Shown: positions 1 to 5,262 of the stretch, in pieces
How the letters are laid out: each line of letters opens with the position of its first letter
Position numbering within the stretch: the first letter of the stretch is position 1
Assembly: GCA_016303035.1 (NCBI GenBank)
Contig: JAEDML010000011.1
Span: 1-13,888 of the forward strand
Source: Clostridiaceae bacterium
GTDB taxonomy: Bacteria > Bacillota > Clostridia > Oscillospirales > Acutalibacteraceae
Direction of reading: 5' to 3'
Length of the DNA: 13,888 bases
The notes under the pieces: model-generated
Databases searched by the model: none
What the model was told of the DNA's origin: nothing
The model's input: the letters and a program-made list of their open reading frames with translations, nothing else
Program-made: the position numbers and the translations under genes

Positions 1-1217
1 ATGTCATTTTCAATTGCAAGCGCATAAACGCCGATTGGTTTCATTGTAGACCCCGGCTGACGCGGTGAATCAACAGCGCGGTTAAGACCCCTGTTTACCG
101 TCTTTTCGCCTGCCCCTCCTACAATTCCGAGAATATGACCGCTGTAATCCATAACGGTCATTGCCGACTGGACATGAGCGCCTGTTGAATCCTTCTGCTT
201 AAAATATTTATCTACATTGAGATAAACATCTTCCATTACAGACTGAATCTTAGGATTAACGGTTGAATAAATCTTATAACCGCCGTTATACAGCATTGTG
301 GAGGCTATATCCTCAGAGCAGTTGTATTTTTCGGCAAGATCGCCTATAACCTCATCAATAAGCGTATCGACAAAATAACTGTTAATTTCGACCTCATAAT
401 TCTCCTGCTGTGAAAAATCGAGAGCTATATCGGAATTTACGGCGGCATCATGCTCCTCTGCCGATATTTTACCGAGTTTAAGCATTTTATCAAGAACGAC
501 ATTTCGGCGTTCCCTGTTTTCCTCGGAGTGATTCTTCGGCTCATAATAAGAGGGATTTTTAGTTATTGCCGCGATGGCGGCGCACTCGGTTAGAGACAGC
601 GCGCTTACATCCTTATTAAAATAATAGTTTGCCGCAACCTGAACACCGCAGATTCCGTTTCCGAGAGATATGGTGTTAAGATACGCCTCTAAAATTTTGT
701 CCTTATCGAGCTTTTTTTCCACCATAAGCGCACGAATTATTTCGCGTATTTTACGAAAAGCATTCTGCTTTTTATCGCCTGTGATATTTTTAATAAGCTG
801 CTGTGTGATTGTAGAGCCTCCCTGCTTTGATGAGTAATAGCCGAAAAGCTCGTTACCCATAGCCGCCGCCGTGCGCTTCCAATCGACGCCCTTATGCTCG
901 TAAAAGCGTTCGTCCTCGATAGAAATAAAAGCGTCCTTCAAGGTCTGCGGGATTTGGTCGTTACCTACCCATATACGGTTTTCGTGACCGTGTATACGCT
1001 GATATTCCTCCCATTGGCCTGAAGAATTCTGAACATATATTACCGAAGTAAGATTAACCTCAAGATTCTGAATATTATCAATAAGCTGATTGCTTGAGAA
1101 AAAATCAAACTTCTTGTTTGATTTGGCATGAGCGGGCATGGCAAAAACCATTGACACCGAACTTACGACAAGCACTGCCGACAAAAAAACGCAGAAGCGT
1201 TTAAACAGCTTTTCCAT
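1..1217 (-). CDS. Class A penicillin-binding protein (PBP1A-type), C-terminus cut by window edge
   Basis: Bifunctional peptidoglycan synthase acting outside the membrane: a GT51 glycosyltransferase polymerises lipid II and a transpeptidase cross-links the peptides. About 405 residues are visible. A short basic N-terminus precedes one hydrophobic segment (about 8-27). GT51 motifs follow: EDERFYEHKG (catalytic Glu near 101), GGSTITQQLIKN, and a RKIREI...LEAYLN stretch. The transpeptidase begins near residue 370, and its active-site motif STMK (Ser near 390) lies about 15 residues before the edge, so the KSG-type motif and the end are missing. The ATG at 1217 follows AAAGGAG at 5 bases. The gene lies behind the xerD terminator and has its own promoter. 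Unusually, the hydrophobic segment ends in A-H-A followed by KSNKK, resembling a signal peptidase site. Family call is firm; which paralogue it is cannot be said. Confidence 0.93.
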   Translation of the reverse strand, partial: MEKLFKRFCVFLSAVLVVSSVSMVFAMPAHAKSNKKFDFFSSNQLIDNIQNLEVNLTSVIYVQNSSGQWEEYQRIHGHENRIWVGNDQIPQTLKDAFISIEDERFYEHKGVDWKRTAAAMGNELFGYYSSKQGGSTITQQLIKNITGDKKQNAFRKIREIIRALMVEKKLDKDKILEAYLNTISLGNGICGVQVAANYYFNKDVSALSLTECAAIAAITKNPSYYEPKNHSEENRERRNVVLDKMLKLGKISAEEHDAAVNSDIALDFSQQENYEVEINSYFVDTLIDEVIGDLAEKYNCSEDIASTMLYNGGYKIYSTVNPKIQSVMEDVYLNVDKYFKQKDSTGAHVQSAMTVMDYSGHILGIVGGAGEKTVNRGLNRAVDSPRQPGSTMKPIGVYALAIEND

Positions 1218-1250
1218 AGGCGCTCCTTTCAATCAGTAATATTTCGGTTT

Positions 1251-1279
1251 ATTATACCACTTAATATAAAAATAAGCAA
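1251..1279 (-). promoter_or_regulatory. Sigma-A promoter of the penicillin-binding protein gene
   Basis: On the minus strand TATAAT (1256-1251) is preceded by TGG, giving an extended -10 (TGnTATAAT). A weak -35, TTGCTT (1279-1274), lies 17 bases upstream. It sits between the xerD terminator and the PBP start, so the gene appears to be transcribed independently. Confidence 0.6.
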
Positions 1280-1297
1280 ATCTTTTCTTAATATTAT

Positions 1298-1325
1298 AAA
1301 AAATCCCGCTTTATATGCGGGATTT
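1298..1325 (-). terminator. Rho-independent terminator after xerD
   Basis: A perfect 9-bp stem AAATCCCGC / GCGGGATTT (1301-1309 with 1317-1325) has a 7-base loop. On the minus strand the GC-rich stem runs into six T (1303-1298). The upstream foot of the stem touches the TAA stop of xerD. It separates the spoIIM-xerD unit from the PBP gene. Confidence 0.85.
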
Positions 1326-2209
1326 TACCTTGCAAGCGGATGATATTTGGCATACGCCGCAGTATATTTGTTTTTCATAAACTGTGCATAAATCTGTGTT
1401 GATGAAATATCGGAGTGACCGAGCATTTCCTTAATATCCTTAAGGTCGGCGCCGTTTTCAAGCAGATGTGCCGCAAAGGAATGGCGCAGTGTGTGAGGAG
1501 TTATATCTTTATTAATACCTGCTTTATCGGCATAATGCTTTATTATCTTCCAAAAGCCCTGCCTTGACATAGCCTGTCCGTTCATATTGGTAAAAAGGCG
1601 TTCCTCATAAGCGTCTGTAACGATAACTGGGCGCACTTCGGCAAGATATCCTGAAATGGTTTTTACCGCTGCAGGATATATCGGAATTACGCGCTCTTTT
1701 TTATCATGTAGATGCAGAATACCTATTTGCAGGTTTATATCGGTAACCTTAAGCTCTATAAGCTCGGAAACCTTTATTCCCGTAGCATAGAGAAGCTCAA
1801 GCATAGCCTTATCGCGTATGCTCTTAAAATCAGATCCGTCAGGCTGGGAAAGCAAAAGCATAATCTCATCGGAATCGAGAATACCCGGAAGTTTTTTTTC
1901 AGCCTTTTTCATTCGTATTCCCTCTACCGGATTGTTCCTTACGCACCCCTTAGCGGCAAGGCAACGGTAATAACAGCGAAGCGAAGCCACGGTTCTTGTC
2001 TTTGTAGCCTCCGACTTTCCGAGAGTTGTAAGATATGTTAAAAAATTATTCAGCACCGCAGAATCCACATCGCCGGCGCTTTTAACTTTATTTTCGGTAC
2101 AGTATGTAACAAATTGATTAACATCACGCATATAAGATTCAATGGTATTTTCGGACGATTTTTTCTCATTCGACAGATACTCTTTAAAAATATCCAAAAA
2201 GAATTTCAT
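1325..2209 (-). CDS. xerD: XerD-like site-specific tyrosine recombinase
   Basis: Tyrosine recombinase of the XerC/XerD type, expected to resolve chromosome dimers at dif sites. The 294-residue length matches the family. An N-terminal SAM-like core-binding domain (about 1-95) precedes the catalytic domain (about 105-294). Visible catalytic residues are H239 and R242 in HTLRH, H265 in LGHSDISSTQIY, and the nucleophile Y274. The first catalytic arginine, normally in ATG-L/I-R-VSEL, reads lysine here (ATGIKVSEL, K146). The hairpin that normally reads GKGNKER is two residues shorter (HDKKER). The ATG at 2209 follows AAGGAGG at 6 bases, and the spoIIM stop abuts this site, so the two genes are co-transcribed and probably translationally coupled. 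In Bacillus, spoIIM and xerD (ripX) are also neighbours, which supports a chromosomal role over a mobile-element integrase. Confidence 0.85.
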   Translation of the reverse strand: MKFFLDIFKEYLSNEKKSSENTIESYMRDVNQFVTYCTENKVKSAGDVDSAVLNNFLTYLTTLGKSEATKTRTVASLRCYYRCLAAKGCVRNNPVEGIRMKKAEKKLPGILDSDEIMLLLSQPDGSDFKSIRDKAMLELLYATGIKVSELIELKVTDINLQIGILHLHDKKERVIPIYPAAVKTISGYLAEVRPVIVTDAYEERLFTNMNGQAMSRQGFWKIIKHYADKAGINKDITPHTLRHSFAAHLLENGADLKDIKEMLGHSDISSTQIYAQFMKNKYTAAYAKYHPLAR

Positions 2210-2223
2210 ACTGCACCTCCTTT

Positions 2224-2853
2224 TTAAAGTTGAAAAAATTTAATAAAAGAACAGGATAGAACCGCGTCAATTAAAGCGGAAATTAGAATTGCCACACAAA
2301 AAAATGTATATCTTCCGCAATAGTTTCTAAAATCAATATAAAGGTTTACCGGCTTACTTCTCGGCAAAGTCAGCTTAGCCATTATGACCGAAAATTTTAC
2401 TGACTCCTTTGCCGCAAGCAAAAAGCTTATAACAAACACAACTGCCGCAGGAATAACCATTACCGCATTAAAGGCTATTCCTTTAACGGAATATTCCGAA
2501 TACAAAAAAGAAGAAACAGCTCCGTAAAGAAATCCTCTCAGCACAACCCAAATAGGTACGGTAATTACGCCAAGCATTGAAGCGCCGCTTACGAACACGA
2601 AAAGCACGGTAAGCAGAGAGGTAAAAAAAGAACTGAACAAAACCGAAAAGAAGGAAACACCCGTCCTTTGCGATACATATGTATTAAGAAAATACTCCGA
2701 AAGCTTTAAGACGTTTTGGCTTTTGCCGATTGTAATACTGCCGGCAGCAACGCCCGCAATAAACATAAAGGTAAGCAAAATGATTAAATGATTTTTACCT
2801 AAAAACTGCGCAAATTTAACACGGTTAAGATTAACCACCGTACTTCTTCGCAT
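2224..2853 (-). CDS. spoIIM: Stage II sporulation protein M (SpoIIM)
   Basis: Integral membrane protein of the DUF95/SpoIIM family. In Bacillus it forms the DMP complex with SpoIID and SpoIIP, which drives septal peptidoglycan removal and membrane migration during engulfment. I place the start at the ATG at 2853 (209 residues, MRRSTVVNL): AAGGAG (2867-2862) lies 8 bases upstream, whereas the in-frame GTG at 2862 overlaps that same ribosome binding site and cannot use it. About five hydrophobic segments are visible: near residues 23-40, 68-90, 93-112, 127-147 and 183-205. The G-x-x-x-x-G-rich LGVITVPIWVVLRGF stretch resembles the family core. The gene is the first of a two-gene unit with xerD, 14 bases apart. 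A sigma-E-like promoter lies directly upstream, as expected for a mother-cell gene. Confidence 0.85.
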   Translation of the reverse strand: MRRSTVVNLNRVKFAQFLGKNHLIILLTFMFIAGVAAGSITIGKSQNVLKLSEYFLNTYVSQRTGVSFFSVLFSSFFTSLLTVLFVFVSGASMLGVITVPIWVVLRGFLYGAVSSFLYSEYSVKGIAFNAVMVIPAAVVFVISFLLAAKESVKFSVIMAKLTLPRSKPVNLYIDFRNYCGRYTFFCVAILISALIDAVLSCSFIKFFQL

Positions 2854-2880
2854 AAATATCACTCCTTAAACTTCTAAAGA

Positions 2881-2909
2881 ATAATATGCGAAGTTAGGAC
2901 AAGATATGA
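2881..2909 (-). promoter_or_regulatory. Putative sigma-E (mother-cell sporulation) promoter of spoIIM
   Basis: On the minus strand TCATATC (2909-2903) and CATATTAT (2888-2881) are separated by 14 bases. This fits the Bacillus sigma-E pattern (ATA-type -35, CATACAnT -10, about 14-base spacing) at 6 of 8 positions in the -10. Transcription would start about 20 bases before the AAGGAG site. The match is by eye; a weak sigma-A reading (TATTAT) is possible but has no good -35. Confidence 0.5.
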
Positions 2910-2977
2910 AATCATTTTTAACCACAAGATTTAGAAAAGCAAATCATAATAATAACAACATCTTGAAAAAGTACGAC

Positions 2978-3195
2978 TTTATGTAAACTTGTTTTAAAGA
3001 GTGAAAAAAATTAGCCTACGAATTCTTCAAGGAAAACGCAGCTATAAAAAGATAAATACACTGAAAATTCACTGTATTTATATTTATACTACAAAAAGGA
3101 AATTATGTCAACTGCCAATTTTACATAGCTCGAATATTATGTTAACTGTTTATGTAAACCATACAATATATGCGGACTATGTATTTATGTAAACC
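2978..3195 (+). repeat. Five direct copies of TTATGTnAAC in the spoIIM-SDR spacer
   Basis: TTATGT(A/T/C)AAC occurs at 2979-2988, 3103-3112, 3137-3146, 3150-3159 and 3185-3194, all in the same orientation. Three copies extend to TTTATGTAAAC. A related inverted stretch, TTTTACATAG, lies near 3119-3128. The four downstream copies start 34, 13 and 35 bases apart and end about 45 bases before the SDR -10 box. They look like binding sites for an unknown regulator. I recognise no known operator. The 435-base spacer (2854-3288) otherwise holds two promoters and a weak hairpin. Confidence 0.6.
3052..3081. repeat. AT-rich inverted repeat in the spoIIM-SDR spacer
   Basis: ATAAATACA (3052-3060) is perfectly inverted as TGTATTTAT (3073-3081) around a 12-base centre. 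After one C-C mismatch two further pairs (T-A, G-C) can form. It is AT-rich with no clean T-tract, so it resembles an operator or a structural element more than a terminator. Confidence 0.4.
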
Positions 3196-3216
3196 CAATT
3201 TGTTGTAAAATTATCC

Positions 3217-3245
3217 TTTAATTTTTTTGAAAAATATGGTATAAT
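3217..3245 (+). promoter_or_regulatory. Extended -10 promoter of the SDR gene
   Basis: TATAAT (3240-3245) is preceded by TGG, giving TGnTATAAT. A poor -35, TTTAAT (3217-3222), lies 17 bases upstream. A weak -35 with an extended -10 and repeats upstream would suit a promoter that depends on, or is tuned by, an upstream-binding protein. Confidence 0.65.
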
Positions 3246-3288
3246 TTAAAATAAGAAAATCAAGTTAAAATGATGCGGAGATGTGTTT

Positions 3289-4023
3289 ATGAAAAAAACA
3301 GTAATTATTACCGGAGCTTCTAAGGGTATCGGAGCGGCTGCCGCTATTCTTTTTGCAAGAAAGGGTTGGAATGTTGTTATCAATTACAATGAATCGTACG
3401 AGTCTGCTTCCCTGCTCGCCCGTTCGCTTTCAAGCAACGGTTTTTCCGCTATGATTCATAAGGCAAATGTCGCTAACAAGCTTGAAGTTGATTTAATGGT
3501 TAAAGAAACGGTTTATAAATTCGGTTCGGTTGATGTTCTTATAAATAACGCCGGCGTATCCTACCAAGGCCTTATAACAGATACCGATGAAATTGATTAC
3601 GATAAAATAATTGATGTAAATCTTAAGGGAGTATTTAACTGCTGCAAGGCTGTTACCCCTGTAATGGTAAATCAGAAATCGGGTAAAATTATAAACATTT
3701 CTTCTATGTGGGGTCAGGTCGGCGCTTCGTGCGAGGTAGTCTATTCAGCCGCTAAGGCAGGCGTTATCGGTCTTACCAAAGCGCTTGCAAAGGAGCTGGC
3801 TCCCAGCGGGATTACCGTGAACGCAATAGCTCCCGGACTCATTGAAACCAATATGAATTCAAATATAAGCGTTGAAGATCTTAACAGCTTTGTTGAGAGT
3901 ATCCCGTTAGGTCGCATGGGAAGCGCCGACGAAATCGCCGAAGCTGCGTTTTTCCTATCTTCGGAAAATGCCGACTACATAACCGGTCAGGTGCTCGGCG
4001 TAAACGGCGGTTTTGTAATGTAA
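3289..4023 (+). CDS. SDR oxidoreductase, FabG-like; possible YmfI-type EF-P modification reductase
   Basis: NAD(P)H-dependent short-chain reductase, 244 residues. Classical SDR features are all present: cofactor motif TGASKGIG (8-15), NNAG (86-89), and the catalytic tetrad N111, S139, Y152 and K156 (YSAAK). The C-terminal ITGQVLGVNGG is typical of FabG-like enzymes. The ATG at 3289 has GGAG 8 bases upstream; the in-frame GTG at 3283 would leave only 2 bases, so I reject it. The gene stands alone, with no other fatty-acid genes visible. The stretch SSMWGQVGASCEVVYS recalls, from memory, Bacillus YmfI, the reductase that finishes 5-aminopentanol modification of elongation factor P. General SDR call is firm; fatty-acid FabG versus YmfI is undecided. 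It ends at a bidirectional terminator. Confidence 0.85.
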   Translation: MKKTVIITGASKGIGAAAAILFARKGWNVVINYNESYESASLLARSLSSNGFSAMIHKANVANKLEVDLMVKETVYKFGSVDVLINNAGVSYQGLITDTDEIDYDKIIDVNLKGVFNCCKAVTPVMVNQKSGKIINISSMWGQVGASCEVVYSAAKAGVIGLTKALAKELAPSGITVNAIAPGLIETNMNSNISVEDLNSFVESIPLGRMGSADEIAEAAFFLSSENADYITGQVLGVNGGFVM

Positions 4024-4065
4024 AAAAATCCCGTACCTTTCTTTTATGAAAAGTACGGGATTTTT
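4024..4065. terminator. Bidirectional terminator between the SDR and zinc-ribbon genes
   Basis: A 13-bp stem AAAAATCCCGTAC / GTACGGGATTTTT (4024-4036 with 4053-4065) continues after one mismatch with TTTC/GAAA and a 6-base loop. It gives five T reading right and seven T reading left, so it can serve both convergent genes. Confidence 0.9.
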
Positions 4066-4079
4066 AATGATTTTAAGTA

Positions 4080-4376
4080 TTATTCTTCAGAGGAATTGTT
4101 TTCTTCTTCCTTCATTTTTGCAAAGCACTCGCTGCAATAAACCGGACGGTCATCACGCGGAATAAAGGGAACCTTAGCAACTCCTCCGCATGCTGCACAT
4201 ACAGCCTCATGCATCTCTCTCGGAGCTCTGGCTGCATTCTTGCGCTTGTCGCGGCAAGCCTTACAGCGCTGCGGTTCGTTTACAAAGCCCTTGGATTCGT
4301 AAAACTCCTGTTCTCTTGCAGTGAATACGAACTCCTCGCCGCAATCCTTGCAAACTAATGTCTTGTCTTCAAACAT
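4080..4376 (-). CDS. Small zinc-ribbon protein (zf-trcl and CxxC-x17-CxxC domains)
   Basis: A 98-residue protein with two four-cysteine metal-binding modules. The first has C9, C12, C38 and C41 (CKDC, CKAC) and resembles the treble-clef zf-trcl domain with its EQEFYESKGF core. The second has C60, C63, C81 and C84, with exactly 17 residues between the CxxC pairs, matching the CxxC-x17-CxxC family pattern. The tail is acidic. I choose the ATG at 4376: GAGAGG lies 8 bases upstream, and the residues gained from further upstream read through tRNA-like sequence. Function is unknown; zinc binding, perhaps with RNA or protein contact, is inferred from the cysteines. It lies downstream of the sigma factor gene and may share its transcript, and it converges on the SDR gene. 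Confidence 0.8.
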   Translation of the reverse strand: MFEDKTLVCKDCGEEFVFTAREQEFYESKGFVNEPQRCKACRDKRKNAARAPREMHEAVCAACGGVAKVPFIPRDDRPVYCSECFAKMKEEENNSSEE

Positions 4377-4406
4377 TTTTTGTACCTCTCTTGTTTGACT
4401 TAAATT

Positions 4407-4472
4407 TAGCCCCGGACGGAATCGCACCGACATCTTTGTTTTCAACGCTCTGCTGGTTTAAGCTACATGGGC
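4407..4472 (-). other. Degenerate tRNA-like sequence upstream of the zinc-ribbon gene
   Basis: Minus-strand sequence resembles a tRNA: GCCCATG, then TA, a D-arm-like GCTT...GAGC (4463-4460 with 4450-4447), TTGAAAA (a Phe-type anticodon loop), and a T-arm-like GTCGG-TGCGATT-CCGTC (4431-4415) followed by CGGGGC. It is not an intact tRNA. The D-loop lacks GG, no anticodon stem forms around TTGAAAA, the acceptor pairs only in part (GCCC with GGGC), the T-stem has a T-T mismatch, and no CCA is encoded. It may be a decayed tRNA or a tRNA-like leader of the zinc-ribbon mRNA. Confidence 0.35.
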
Positions 4473-4478
4473 ATATGT

Positions 4479-4495
4479 TAACGGTAATACCGTTA
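4479..4495. repeat. 17-base palindrome after the sigma factor gene
   Basis: TAACGGTA (4479-4486) is perfectly inverted as TACCGTTA (4488-4495) around a single base. It lies immediately past the TAA stop of the sigma gene. No T-tract follows on the minus strand, so it is not a standard terminator; a dimeric regulator site or a short RNA hairpin is possible. Confidence 0.5.
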
Positions 4496-5068
4496 TTACT
4501 GTTTTAATCTGTTAAGCTTATTTCTAATGCGCTTTAGGGAATTATCGACCGATTTAACGGTAATTCTAAGTTTGTCCGCTATATCTGAATACTTATCCCC
4601 TGCTAAAAAAAGCCGCAGTACATTGTATTCCTTATCGGAAAGCTCAAGCCTGATATTATCGGTAAGTGCTTGCAGATTTTCTTTATCAAAAAAGATCTTT
4701 TCCGGACTGTTGCCGTCGGTCAATTCAACATCGTCTATCGGCGACAGCAATTGCTCGGGAATTTTCTTTTGTCCGGAAATATTTTTTAAATTTTGTATCA
4801 CACAGCGCTTGATACAGAGCGAAGCAAAGGTGGAAAACGAGGATTTTTCCGGATTATAATTTTTAACCGCAGAATAGAGTGCAAAGGATGCGTCCTGTAC
4901 AATATCCTCCCTCTCGGAAGCGGGACAAAGCCTGTCGGCATAATAATTGATAACATGCAGATATCTTTTAATTATTATCTGCAATAGTTCATACCTGCCG
5001 CCATTGATGAGTTTAATTAACTCATCATCAGACATCTTTTCGTAATTTTCGACAAAATTATTCCTCAT
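4496..5068 (-). CDS. RNA polymerase sigma factor, SigH-like (sigma-70 family)
   Basis: A 190-residue sigma-70 family protein. Region 2 spans about 15-100: EREDIVQDASFALYSAVKNY, then SSFSTFASLCIKRCVIQNLK, the core-binding and -10 recognition part. A linker of roughly 45 residues leads to region 4 (about 143-188: LSDKEYNVLRLFLAG, then a helix-turn-helix ending VKSVDNSLKRIRNKL). The IKR...QKKIP and VKSVDNSLKR stretches resemble Bacillus SigH, the early sporulation sigma factor (about 218 residues), so this is a slightly short SigH-type protein. It lies outside the usual sigH setting, hence no symbol is given. The ATG at 5068 has a GGTGA-type site about 5 bases upstream. A good sigma-A promoter precedes it, and the zinc-ribbon gene follows in the same direction. 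Confidence 0.85.
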   Translation of the reverse strand: MRNNFVENYEKMSDDELIKLINGGRYELLQIIIKRYLHVINYYADRLCPASEREDIVQDASFALYSAVKNYNPEKSSFSTFASLCIKRCVIQNLKNISGQKKIPEQLLSPIDDVELTDGNSPEKIFFDKENLQALTDNIRLELSDKEYNVLRLFLAGDKYSDIADKLRITVKSVDNSLKRIRNKLNRLKQ

Positions 5069-5108
5069 TTGCTCACCGAGATAGCATTTCTTACCAACTA
5101 TTATGATT

Positions 5109-5137
5109 ATAATACATTAAAATACTGTAAAAGTCAA
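5109..5137 (-). promoter_or_regulatory. Sigma-A promoter of the SigH-like gene
   Basis: On the minus strand TTGACT (5137-5132) and TATTAT (5114-5109) are separated by exactly 17 bases. Both boxes match consensus at 5 of 6. It is divergent from the phosphoglucomutase promoter in the same 194-base spacer. Confidence 0.7.
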
Positions 5138-5204
5138 GAAAAATATGAAATTTTTGTAAAATATTTGGTTTGTCAGGAAAACATAAATAATGTAATAAAT
5201 AATA

Positions 5205-5233
5205 TTGACTTTGAATTAAAATGATTATAAAAT
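5205..5233 (+). promoter_or_regulatory. Sigma-A promoter of the phospho-sugar mutase gene
   Basis: TTGACT (5205-5210) and TAAAAT (5228-5233) are separated by 17 bases, each 5 of 6 to consensus. The surrounding DNA is very AT-rich, so other -10 choices (TATAAA at 5226) exist. Confidence 0.6.
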
Positions 5234-5262
5234 TATATTATAAATCCTAAGGAGGAAAAATT

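Noticed and set aside
3001..3192. A 63-codon frame starting with GTG in the spoIIM-SDR spacer.
   Set aside because: No ribosome binding site, biased AT-rich composition, and it overlaps the repeat motifs; no recognisable protein features.
4377..4445. A 23-residue N-terminal extension of the zinc-ribbon protein (MKTKMSVRFRPG...).
   Set aside because: It is translated from the tRNA-like sequence; a proper ribosome binding site lies before the internal ATG at 4376.
4407..4472. An intact tRNA-Phe gene.
   Set aside because: No anticodon stem, no D-loop GG, a mismatched acceptor and no CCA; kept only as tRNA-like sequence.
4484..4496. The 13-mer GTAATACCGTTAT also occurs in Stem I of the T-box leader (11964-11952, minus).
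   Set aside because: In the leader it is part of the specifier stem; one shared short AT-rich word is likely chance, with no second T-box element nearby.
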